Made by a program: the position numbers and the translations under genes. A DNA stretch of 64,000 nt. Source: Thiomicrospira sp. WB1 (GTDB taxonomy: Bacteria; Pseudomonadota; Gammaproteobacteria; Thiomicrospirales; Thiomicrospiraceae). Below the pieces are notes generated by a model, which saw only the letters and a program-made list of their open reading frames with translations, searched no databases and was not told the DNA's origin. How positions within the stretch are numbered: position 1 is the first letter of the stretch; the number at the start of each line of letters is the position of its first letter. Positions 17,592-25,825 of the stretch are shown here, in pieces. Where the stretch lies: positions 928,022-992,021 of the forward strand of contig NZ_LQBN01000001.1 in assembly GCF_001507535.1 (NCBI RefSeq), given 5' to 3'.

Positions 17592-18467
17592 GTGTTGAAA
17601 GGAAGTATGGTTGCTTTGGTCACGCCGATGAAGGCGGATGAATCGCTGGATTTTGACGCGCTGGGGCGTCTGGTTGAATTTCATATCCAAGCGAATACCA
17701 AAGCCATTGTCGCGACCGGGACAACCGGTGAGTCGGCCACGCTGGACTTTGATGAGCATGAGCAGGTTCTCAAGTTCATTATTGAAAAAGCGGCCGGCCG
17801 GATCCCGGTGATCGCCGGGACGGGCGGTAACTCAACCTCTGAGGCGATTATGCTGACCGAGTACGCCCACAAGGCAGGGGCGGATGCGTGCTTGCTGGTT
17901 ACCCCTTATTATAATAAGCCGACTCAGGAAGGCCTTTATCAGCATTATAAAAAAATCGCCGAAACCGTTGAGATCGACCAGATTTTATACAATGTCCCCG
18001 GACGCACGGCGTGCGACCTGCTGCCGGAAACGGTGGGGCGCCTTGCTTCGATCAATAACATTGTTGGCATCAAAGAGGCCACCGGGGATGTGTCTCGGGT
18101 GGCACAGATCCAATCCCTGACCGATGAAAATTTTGCTCTCTACACGGGTGAAGACGCCAATGCCGTGGAGTTTTTGCTGGCCGGCGGCCACGGTGGCATT
18201 TCCGTCACAGCCAACGTCGCGCCTCAGCTGGTGTCCGAAGTCTATGATTTGGCGCTGGCCGGTCAGGGCGACGAAGCTCGCCTGAAAGACCAGTACCTGA
18301 TGCCGCTGCATCAGGCTTTGTTTCTGGAAACCAACCCCATTCCGGTCAAGTGGGCCATGGCCGAAATGGGCATGATGGATGGTGCCATTCGCCTGCCCAT
18401 GACGCCGCTTTCCGAAAAATACCACGCCACGGTCCGTCAGGCCCTGGAATCTGCTGGAGTACTCTGA
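17592..18467 (+). CDS. dapA: 4-hydroxy-tetrahydrodipicolinate synthase
   Basis: Condenses pyruvate with aspartate semialdehyde, the first step of the lysine/diaminopimelate branch. 291 residues from the GTG at 17592 (GAGG seven bases upstream), matching the family length and giving the normal start LKGSMVALVTPM. Schiff-base lysine in GIKEATGD near residue 161; the conserved tyrosine in LYNVPGRT near 133 and TTGE near 44 are present. bamC follows after 3 bases, the same order as in E. coli. Confidence 0.95.
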   Translation: MLKGSMVALVTPMKADESLDFDALGRLVEFHIQANTKAIVATGTTGESATLDFDEHEQVLKFIIEKAAGRIPVIAGTGGNSTSEAIMLTEYAHKAGADACLLVTPYYNKPTQEGLYQHYKKIAETVEIDQILYNVPGRTACDLLPETVGRLASINNIVGIKEATGDVSRVAQIQSLTDENFALYTGEDANAVEFLLAGGHGGISVTANVAPQLVSEVYDLALAGQGDEARLKDQYLMPLHQALFLETNPIPVKWAMAEMGMMDGAIRLPMTPLSEKYHATVRQALESAGVL

Positions 18468-18470
18468 TTC

Positions 18471-19607
18471 ATGAAACAAGCGATGATGACCTTGCCACGT
18501 ATTGGCCTGATTGCTCTGGCAGTCGGGATTACCGGCTGTACCTCAACCCAGGAAAACGTCAGCAGCGTTCTTGATTATGACGCCGATACCAGCTATCGGG
18601 ACAATGACGACAAGCTGGCCGAGCGTCTGGAAATGCCCCCTAACTTATTGATGGCAGGGCGTCAGCAGCGTGACCTGAAAAAGGTGTTGGCTGAAACAGA
18701 AGGGGCAACCCAGGCCAAATCCACGGTGCCGACGTATGAGGCTAAAAACCTCTCGATTGAACGCAATCTCTCTCAGCGCTGGATGGCAGTCAAAGACATG
18801 GACAGCCAAAAAGTGTTTGCGGGCGTGGAAGCGTTTTTGCAGACGTTGGGCATGCCGGTTAAAGAGGCACGCAAAGACATCGGTGTGATCAAAACCGAAT
18901 TCGTGCCGCGACAGGAAGTGGTGCCGCTGGATGATCAGGGGCCGCTCACACGCTTGCTGAACAGCTGGCGTCCGGAGATCGCCGAAGGGGCGTACGATCG
19001 TATGGTCGCCCAGGTAGAGTATGATCCGGAGCAGAATCTGACCCGTGTGTACTTCCGCCATTTCCAGGTTTATGATCCCTCATTGGCGACAGACGATGGT
19101 GGTGTGGTCAGTTCCGGTTGGCAGATTCAGCCCTATGATCCGTTGTTTGAAGCCGAAGCACTTTACCAGGCCATGGTGTTCTTTGGCGCCAATCAGGCCC
19201 AGGCGTTGACCCAGATCGAAGCGACCGAAACCACGGTGGAAATCGTCGGGGGGGAAGAGTTTGACGGACTGGCGTTCAAGGCCGGACCCGACGAGACCTG
19301 GAATCATCTTAAAGCCATGCTCTACCGGGCAGGCTGGTTTACCGAAGAAATTTCCGATGCCTTACGCATTGTCACCGTTCAGGTGCCGGAAAAAGCGCGA
19401 GAAGATCAGGGCTTCTTTGAAAGTCTGGCGTTCTGGAAATCAAGCAATGAAAAGATCATTCCCAAGCAGGTGCGTTTCCGGGTGATGGCCAATGAAGACG
19501 ACCAGACCCTCAGCCAAGTCAGTGTGGAAGCACTGGAAGATGCGACGCCATTGAACGCTGATAATCGTGAGTATATTTTTAAGAGTTTGGGGCTGGTGAC
19601 AGAATAA
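18471..19607 (+). CDS. bamC: Outer-membrane assembly lipoprotein BamC
   Basis: Accessory lipoprotein of the BAM complex that folds beta-barrels into the outer membrane. 378 residues. Lipoprotein signal with the lipobox ITGC and the acylated cysteine at residue 23; the following long, unstructured stretch (about 24-95, with ENVSSVLDYD and EMPPNLLM) is the segment that binds BamD in E. coli. Two helix-grip domains follow. Immediately behind dapA, as in other gammaproteobacteria. Confidence 0.88.
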   Translation: MKQAMMTLPRIGLIALAVGITGCTSTQENVSSVLDYDADTSYRDNDDKLAERLEMPPNLLMAGRQQRDLKKVLAETEGATQAKSTVPTYEAKNLSIERNLSQRWMAVKDMDSQKVFAGVEAFLQTLGMPVKEARKDIGVIKTEFVPRQEVVPLDDQGPLTRLLNSWRPEIAEGAYDRMVAQVEYDPEQNLTRVYFRHFQVYDPSLATDDGGVVSSGWQIQPYDPLFEAEALYQAMVFFGANQAQALTQIEATETTVEIVGGEEFDGLAFKAGPDETWNHLKAMLYRAGWFTEEISDALRIVTVQVPEKAREDQGFFESLAFWKSSNEKIIPKQVRFRVMANEDDQTLSQVSVEALEDATPLNADNREYIFKSLGLVTE

Positions 19608-19642
19608 TCACCCGCGCTCGAATGTGTGACGCTATGAACACG

Positions 19643-19702
19643 CCCTTTTTTGAAACACGACCTGGTTTTTGACCAGGCCTGTTTCAAACAGGGCTTTTTT
19701 CG
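19643..19702 (+). terminator. Compound terminator between bamC and purL
   Basis: Nested inverted repeats: outer GCCC...GGGC, middle GAAACA...TGTTTC, inner ACCTGGT...ACCAGG with loop TTTTG, then six T at 19695-19700. The inner arm includes a damaged copy of the window's palindrome (ACCAGGCCTGTT, 19672-19683). Confidence 0.85.
19672..19683. repeat. Near copy ACCAGGCCTGTT (intergenic)
   Basis: Differs from the 12-base word in its next-to-last base. The 22 bases 19659-19680 recur exactly at 49744-49765. Confidence 0.7.
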
Positions 19703-19719
19703 TTTTGAAGGAAGAAATT

Positions 19720-22700
19720 ATGCAGTTAATGTGGGGCAAAGCCGCGCTGTCCGCGTATCGTTTGGATCAGCTGTTGGAAACGTTGAAGTCAGCCGGTGAG
19801 ATTGACGCTGTTGAAGCCTGTTTTGTGTATGCTTACGAACTTCAGGACGATCAGGCCGCACTGAATGAAGATCAGCGCAAGCGCCTGAGCCAATTGTTGA
19901 ACGATACCGACCAGGTGCCTGCCTCGGTCTGGTCGGAGGAATCCGTTCTGGTCACCCCGCGTCTGGGTACGATTTCGCCCTGGTCTTCCAAGGCCACAGA
20001 CATTACGCATACCTGTGGGCTGACGCAAGTGTCACGCATTGAACGAGGCATCGTGTATCGACTGGTGGGCACGGAAGCGGCCACGCGCGCTGCCATGGCG
20101 CCGTTGCTTCATGACCGGATGATTGAGCAGGTTTTGCCGGAACCAGAACAGATGAGCGGGCTGTTTTCGCATCAGACGCCCAAGCCGTTTGTGTCCATCG
20201 ATGTGCTCGGGGCAGGTCGCAAGGCACTGGTTGAGGCCAATCAGTCAATGGGGCTGGCCCTGTCGGATGATGAAATTGATTATCTGGTTGACGCGTTTGA
20301 AACCTTGTCGCGCAATCCGTCTGATGCCGAACTAATGATGTTTGCGCAAGCCAATTCGGAGCATTGCCGCCACAAAATTTTCAATGCCGATTGGACCATT
20401 GACGGCAAGATCAAAGACAAATCGCTCTTTGGCATGATTCGCAATACCTATCAGAAAAACCCGCAAGGCGTTTTATCGGCCTACAGCGATAACGCCGCGG
20501 TTCTGGCGGGGGCTCAGGCCAGCCGCTTCTTTCCGGAGCCTCAAAGCGGTCGCTACCAGACCGTCGAAGAATCGGTGCCGTTTCAGATCAAGGTGGAAAC
20601 TCATAATCACCCGACCGCCATTTCTCCCTGGCCCGGTGCCGCCACCGGTGCGGGGGGCGAGATTCGAGACGAAGGGGCGACCGGCCGAGGCTCCAAGCCC
20701 AAAGCAGGGTTGACCGGGTTTACGGTTTCCGATTTGCAGATCCCCGGGTTCGAGCAGCCTTGGGAGACGCCTTATGGTCGCCCCAATCGCATGGCCTCAC
20801 CTTTGTCGATTATGCTGGATGGGCCGCTTGGCGCCGCCGGATTCAATAACGAGTTCGGTCGACCGGCGATCAATGGTTATTTTCGCACCTATGAAACCCC
20901 GTTGATTACACACGAGGGCACCGAGCTGCGGGGTTATCACAAGCCCATCATGCTGGCGGGCGGCCTTGGAAACATTCGTGAGCAGCACATAGAGAAAGGC
21001 GATATTCCGGTGGGTGCCAAGTTGGTCGTACTGGGCGGCCCGGCGATGTTGATCGGCCTCGGTGGTGGCGCGGCATCGTCTGTTGACAGCGGCACAGGTT
21101 CCGAAGATCTGGATTTTGCCTCAGTGCAGCGTGAAAACCCGGAGATGGAGCGCCGTGCGCAGGAGGTGATTGACCGCTGTACTTACCTCGGGGCAGACAC
21201 GCCCATTGCCTCGATTCACGATGTGGGCGCCGGCGGGTTGTCCAATGCTTTCCCCGAGCTGGTGAATGATGCCGGTCGAGGCGGCGCCTTCCAGTTGCGT
21301 GACATTCCCAATGATGAACCGGGAATGTCGCCCATGGAAATCTGGTGCAACGAGTCGCAGGAACGTTATGTCATTGCGATCCATGCTGAAAAATTACATG
21401 AATTTGAAGCCATTTGTCAGCGGGAACGCTGTTTGTATGCCGTGGTAGGGGAAGCGACTGAGGCACAGACGCTGAAAGTCAACGACACGGAATTTGAAGC
21501 GAACCCGGTGGACATGCCATTGAATGTCTTGCTGGGCAAGCCGCCTAAAATGCACCGGGATGTGGTGTCGCGCAGCATGCCTCAACCCGGGTTTGATCCG
21601 TCTGTTCTGCCGCTGGAAGACGTGACAGAACGGTTGTTGAAATTGCCGACCATTGCGAGCAAGCAGTTTTTGATCACCATTGGTGATCGTACCATCACCG
21701 GTATGGTCACGCGCGATCAGATGGTCGGTCCCTGGCAGGTACCCGTCGCGGACGCAGCGGTGACCTGCTCGGATTATCAGGGCGTGACCGGGGAAGCGAT
21801 GGCATCGGGAGAGCGCCCGCCCGTGGCACTGGTCAATTCGAAAGCCTCAGCGCGTCTGGCGATTTGTGAAGCCATTACCAATATTGCCAGCGCCAACATT
21901 CAAGCCATTTCTGACATCAAGCTCTCGGCTAACTGGATGGCGGCAGCCGGTCACCCGGGTGAAGACGCAGCGCTCTATGACGCCGTGGAAGCCGTGGGCA
22001 TGGAGCTTTGTCCGGCATTGGGCATTGCGGTGCCGGTGGGCAAGGATTCCATGTCGATGAAAACCGTCTGGCAGGATGAGGGCGAAGACAAATCCGTCAC
22101 CTCTCCGGTGTCACTGAATATCACGGCGTTTGCGCCGGTGGCGGATGTGCGCAAGACCGTGACCCCGCAAATTCGCACCGATGTCGGGGCATCACGCCTG
22201 TTGCTGCTTGATCTGGGGCGGGGACAGAACCGGATTGGCGCCAGCTGTCTGGCTCAGGTATACAATCAGGTTGGAGAGACGCCCGCCGATCTGGACGACG
22301 CCAAAGACCTGGTCGGTCTGTTTGAGCTGGTGCAAACCTTGCAGAATCGGGATCAATTGGTGGCTTACCATGACCGTTCCGATGGCGGTTTGCTGGTGAC
22401 CCTGATGGAAATGGCGTTTGCCGGCCATTGTGGGTTGTCGGTGGACATCAGTGCCCTGGGTGATGAGCCTGTGTCGGCACTGTGTGCTGAAGAGCCGGGT
22501 GTCGTTTTACAGATTAGGGAGAGCGACGTCTCTGCCGTGGATGCGCTGTTGAATGCACTCGGACTGACGGATCTGGCCCATTGGATTGGGGTGCCTAACG
22601 AAGACGATCGAATTGAAATCCTTTCGCATGGTCAGGTCTGTCTGTCGGGTGAACGTAAAACTTACCAGGCCTGGTGGGCGGAGACCAGTTATCGCATGCA

Positions 22701-23601
22701 GGCATTGCGCGACAATGCCGACTGCGCCCGCGAGGAATATGAAAACACTTTGGCACAGGTGGCGCCGACGGTGTCCGCCGATTTGACCTTTGATCCGCAA
22801 GAGGATGCGACCGTTTCGCTAACGGGCCGTCCCAAAGTGGCCATCCTGCGTGAGCAGGGTGTGAACGGTCAGCAGGAAATGGCGGCCGCGTTTGATCGCG
22901 CCGGATTCGATGCCATGGACGTGCACATGACCGATGTCCTTGAGGGGCGGGTCGACCTTGGTGAGTTCAGCGGGTTGGTGGCCTGTGGCGGTTTCTCTTA
23001 TGGGGATGTTCTCGGGGCCGGTCGTGGCTGGGCGAATTCGATTTTGTTCAACCCGGTGGCACGGGCCGCGTTTGAGCATTTCTTTGCACGCTCCGACACC
23101 TTTACTCTGGGGGTCTGTAATGGCTGTCAGATGTTGTCCAACCTAAAGGAAATCATTCCGGGGGCCGAGCACTGGCCGCGTTTCGTTCGAAATCGTTCGG
23201 AGCAGTTTGAAGCCCGACTCTCCCAGGTTGAAATCATGGAATCGCCTTCGATTCTTCTTAAGGGCATGGCCGGTTCGAAAATGCCGGTGGCCGTGGCGCA
23301 TGGCGAGGGTCGCATGGCTTTTGAGGCCGGGCACGCCGATTTGGCAATCGGCAGTGTGCGCTACATTGATCCATTGGGGCAGCCAACCGAGGCCTATCCA
23401 TACAATCCAAACGGTTCCAGTGCCGGGTTGACCGGCCTGACCACGAAAGATGGGCGGGTCACCATTATGATGCCGCACCCGGAGCGAGTTTTCCGCAGTG
23501 TGCAGCACTCCTGGTGTCCGGATGAATGGGGAGAAGATGGCCCTTGGATGCAATTGTTCCGCAATGCGCGCCTCTGGGTGGCAGCTCAGTCAGAGGATTA
23601 A
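19720..23601 (+). CDS. purL: Phosphoribosylformylglycinamidine synthase
   Basis: Fourth step of purine synthesis: FGAR plus glutamine plus ATP to FGAM. 1293 residues from the ATG at 19720 (GGAAGAA about 6 bases upstream), the normal size of the large gammaproteobacterial enzyme; the longer frame from 19669 would start inside the terminator. N-terminal PurS-like part (1-150), linker, two ATP-grasp-like synthase halves with NSEHCRHK near residue 220 and KVETHNHP near 305, and a C-terminal glutamine amidotransferase with the nucleophile in LGVCNGCQM near 1132 and the HPER triad block near 1256. A palindrome copy at 22664 encodes YQAWW. Confidence 0.97.
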   Translation: MQLMWGKAALSAYRLDQLLETLKSAGEIDAVEACFVYAYELQDDQAALNEDQRKRLSQLLNDTDQVPASVWSEESVLVTPRLGTISPWSSKATDITHTCGLTQVSRIERGIVYRLVGTEAATRAAMAPLLHDRMIEQVLPEPEQMSGLFSHQTPKPFVSIDVLGAGRKALVEANQSMGLALSDDEIDYLVDAFETLSRNPSDAELMMFAQANSEHCRHKIFNADWTIDGKIKDKSLFGMIRNTYQKNPQGVLSAYSDNAAVLAGAQASRFFPEPQSGRYQTVEESVPFQIKVETHNHPTAISPWPGAATGAGGEIRDEGATGRGSKPKAGLTGFTVSDLQIPGFEQPWETPYGRPNRMASPLSIMLDGPLGAAGFNNEFGRPAINGYFRTYETPLITHEGTELRGYHKPIMLAGGLGNIREQHIEKGDIPVGAKLVVLGGPAMLIGLGGGAASSVDSGTGSEDLDFASVQRENPEMERRAQEVIDRCTYLGADTPIASIHDVGAGGLSNAFPELVNDAGRGGAFQLRDIPNDEPGMSPMEIWCNESQERYVIAIHAEKLHEFEAICQRERCLYAVVGEATEAQTLKVNDTEFEANPVDMPLNVLLGKPPKMHRDVVSRSMPQPGFDPSVLPLEDVTERLLKLPTIASKQFLITIGDRTITGMVTRDQMVGPWQVPVADAAVTCSDYQGVTGEAMASGERPPVALVNSKASARLAICEAITNIASANIQAISDIKLSANWMAAAGHPGEDAALYDAVEAVGMELCPALGIAVPVGKDSMSMKTVWQDEGEDKSVTSPVSLNITAFAPVADVRKTVTPQIRTDVGASRLLLLDLGRGQNRIGASCLAQVYNQVGETPADLDDAKDLVGLFELVQTLQNRDQLVAYHDRSDGGLLVTLMEMAFAGHCGLSVDISALGDEPVSALCAEEPGVVLQIRESDVSAVDALLNALGLTDLAHWIGVPNEDDRIEILSHGQVCLSGERKTYQAWWAETSYRMQALRDNADCAREEYENTLAQVAPTVSADLTFDPQEDATVSLTGRPKVAILREQGVNGQQEMAAAFDRAGFDAMDVHMTDVLEGRVDLGEFSGLVACGGFSYGDVLGAGRGWANSILFNPVARAAFEHFFARSDTFTLGVCNGCQMLSNLKEIIPGAEHWPRFVRNRSEQFEARLSQVEIMESPSILLKGMAGSKMPVAVAHGEGRMAFEAGHADLAIGSVRYIDPLGQPTEAYPYNPNGSSAGLTGLTTKDGRVTIMMPHPERVFRSVQHSWCPDEWGEDGPWMQLFRNARLWVAAQSED
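22664..22675. repeat. ACCAGGCCTGGT palindrome, copy 4 (in purL)
   Basis: Exact copy; reads TYQAWWA in purL. Confidence 0.97.
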
Positions 23602-23664
23602 AATTTTTGATCGCCGGGGCCGAAGCTAATAAAGGAAACTTGGTGCAAGATAACTGTGCTTTAT

Positions 23665-23693
23665 TTGACTTTTGGCGCCGCGAAACTTAATGT
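23665..23693 (+). promoter_or_regulatory. Probable soxB promoter
   Basis: -35 TTGACT (23665-23670), 17-base spacer, -10 TAATGT (23688-23693), about 90 bases ahead of soxB. A GC-rich inverted repeat GGCGCC lies in the spacer. No known Sox regulator site recognised. Confidence 0.5.
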
Positions 23694-23780
23694 ATATCAA
23701 CTTTGTCGGCGGCGCATTGCCACCGGTGACACCGAATCGAAATTAAATCTCTTTATTAAACTTGAACGGAGCAGGACACT

Positions 23781-25682
23781 ATGTCTCTAAATCGTCGTGA
23801 ATTTCTTCATGTAATGTCGATGGCGGCTGCAGCAGGAATGCTGCCAGGCGCGGCCAAAGCCATGTCCGGTAAGCCCGGCAGCGAATTGTCGGATGATATG
23901 TACAAACTGCCGATGAAAGGCAATGTTCGCCTGTTGCACATGACTGACAGCCATGCGCAGTTGAAGCCAATTTACTTCCGTGAGCCAAACGTAAACTTGG
24001 GCATCGGTCCTGCTTTCGGCAAACTGCCTCACGTTGTGGGCGAGAACCTGCTGGAAAAGCTCGACATCAAACCTAATACGCCTGAAGCACATGCCTTCAC
24101 TTACCTGAACTTCCAGGAAGCGGCCGAGCAATACGGTAAAGTAGGTGGGTTTGCGCACCTGAAAACTGCGGTCGAGCGTTTGCGTGAAGCCGCCGGTGGT
24201 CGTCAGAACACTGTGATGATGGACGGTGGCGACTTGTGGCATGGTTCCGCGACGGCTCTGTGGACCCGTGGCAAGAGCATGGTTGACGCGTCAAACATCA
24301 TGGGCGTTGACGTCATGGTCGGTCACTGGGAGTTCACATACAATCAAGACGAAGTTTTGACCAACGTCGGTCGTTTCAATGGCGAATTCCTGGGACAGAA
24401 CGTCCGCATCAAAGACATGTCTTTGTTCTCGGATGATTACTACAACCTGGTTGACAAGCACAATGGGCTGGGCATGTACAACGAAGACGAGTTGCGTCCG
24501 TTCAAGCCTTATACCGTCAAAGAAATCAACGGTGAGCGCGTGGCCATCGTTGGTCAGGCGTTCCCGCGTACCGCCAACGCCAACCCTCAGGAAAACTTCC
24601 CGGACTGGTCATTTGGTCTGCGTGTGAAGGATCTGCAGGAAACGGTCAAGAATATCCAGGACAATGAAAATGTGGCGGCCATCGTGATGCTGTCTCACAA
24701 CGGTATGGACGTAGACATCAAAATGGCCGGTCAGGTGGCTGGTATTGATGCGATCTTCGGCGGCCACACGCATGACGGCATGCCTTCAACCGTTGACGTG
24801 AAGCGCCCTGACGGCGGTGTTTGTTATGTGACCAATGCCGGTTCCAATGCCAAGTTCATCGGGGTAATGGATCTGGATATTCAAAACGGCAAACTGCAAG
24901 GTGTGAACTACAACCTGCTGCCGATCTTCTCCAACGCTCTGCCAGCTGATCCAGAAATGCAGAAATTTATTGATGATCTGGACAACACTGTTTACGACGA
25001 AAACATTGTTGAATCACGCAACCCTGAGTTTGCGGTCAACAAAGACCGTTTGGGTAAAACCTATGGCGAAATCCTGAGCGAAGAGCTTGGCACGGCTGAA
25101 GACGTTCTGTACCGCCGCGGTAACTTCATGGGGACTTGGGACCAGATCATCGTGAACGCTTTGCGTGAAGAGTATGGTACTCAAATTGCTCTGTCTGCCG
25201 GGGTTCGCTGGGGCACATCCATCCTGGCGGGTGAAACCATTACCATGGCACGTGTGATGGACGAAACCTCCATGACTTACGGTGAAACCTACAGCACCGA
25301 AATGACTGGGGCGCAAATAAAGGACATGATGGAAGGCGTGTGTGAAAACATCTTCCAGAAAGACCCTTACCTGCAATCCGGTGGTGACATGGTTCGTATC
25401 GGTGGTATGGATTACACCTGTACACCAAATGCTGAGTTTGGTAACCGTATTTCAGATATTCGTTTGGATGATGGCACGCCGGTGAAGCCGGAAGAGAGCT
25501 ACACCGTTGCTGGTTGGGCTCAGGTGGATACCACCGGTCCGGGCCGCCCAATTTGGGACATCGTGGCGGACTATCTGCGCCGCAATGAAGGCAAGGCCAA
25601 GTTGACCAAAGTGAACCATCCGAAGCTGGTGGGTGTTAAAGACAACCCAGGTCTGGCTGACTACGATGGTGAACTGGCCTAA
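23781..25682 (+). CDS. soxB: SoxB, S-sulfosulfanyl-L-cysteine sulfohydrolase
   Basis: Periplasmic dimanganese hydrolase of the Sox thiosulfate-oxidation system; releases sulfate from thiosulfate bound to SoxYZ. 633 residues. Twin-arginine signal NRREFLHVMSMAAAAG at the N-terminus. Calcineurin-like metallophosphoesterase domain with D56 and H58 in HMTDSHAQ, GGDLWHGS near 149 and GGHTHDGMP near 329, then a 5'-nucleotidase C-terminal domain (about 400-600). Strong SD (AGCAGGA) and codon use suggesting high expression. soxXYZA and soxCD are not adjacent, which fits genomes where sox genes are scattered. Followed by a clear terminator. Confidence 0.95.
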   Translation: MSLNRREFLHVMSMAAAAGMLPGAAKAMSGKPGSELSDDMYKLPMKGNVRLLHMTDSHAQLKPIYFREPNVNLGIGPAFGKLPHVVGENLLEKLDIKPNTPEAHAFTYLNFQEAAEQYGKVGGFAHLKTAVERLREAAGGRQNTVMMDGGDLWHGSATALWTRGKSMVDASNIMGVDVMVGHWEFTYNQDEVLTNVGRFNGEFLGQNVRIKDMSLFSDDYYNLVDKHNGLGMYNEDELRPFKPYTVKEINGERVAIVGQAFPRTANANPQENFPDWSFGLRVKDLQETVKNIQDNENVAAIVMLSHNGMDVDIKMAGQVAGIDAIFGGHTHDGMPSTVDVKRPDGGVCYVTNAGSNAKFIGVMDLDIQNGKLQGVNYNLLPIFSNALPADPEMQKFIDDLDNTVYDENIVESRNPEFAVNKDRLGKTYGEILSEELGTAEDVLYRRGNFMGTWDQIIVNALREEYGTQIALSAGVRWGTSILAGETITMARVMDETSMTYGETYSTEMTGAQIKDMMEGVCENIFQKDPYLQSGGDMVRIGGMDYTCTPNAEFGNRISDIRLDDGTPVKPEESYTVAGWAQVDTTGPGRPIWDIVADYLRRNEGKAKLTKVNHPKLVGVKDNPGLADYDGELA

Positions 25683-25698
25683 GCCGGTCCATCGCAAA

Positions 25699-25717
25699 GG
25701 GTCACGTTCGCTGACCC
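25699..25717 (+). other. Hairpin behind soxB
   Basis: Inverted repeat GGGTCA / TGACCC with a 7-base loop, 16 bases past the stop codon and just ahead of the terminator. Could protect the 3' end of the message. Confidence 0.55.
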
Positions 25718-25724
25718 TGATATG

Positions 25725-25753
25725 AAAAAAGCCGCTTTTTAGCGGCTTTTTTT
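25725..25753 (+). terminator. Intrinsic terminator of soxB
   Basis: Stem AAAAAAGCCGC / GCGGCTTTTTT with a short T-rich loop, then a run of seven T. Symmetric enough to act in both directions, so it can also back up the end of lon. Confidence 0.93.
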
Positions 25754-25806
25754 ATGGGCACATCCCTGAGTTTTAACCGGTCAGCCCCGTGTCAGTTGTG
25801 ATAATG

Positions 25807-25818
25807 ACCAGGCCTGGT
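25807..25818. repeat. ACCAGGCCTGGT palindrome, copy 5 (intergenic)
   Basis: Exact copy 7 bases past the lon stop codon. No T-run follows on the minus strand. Confidence 0.97.
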
Positions 25819-25825
25819 TAAAAGG

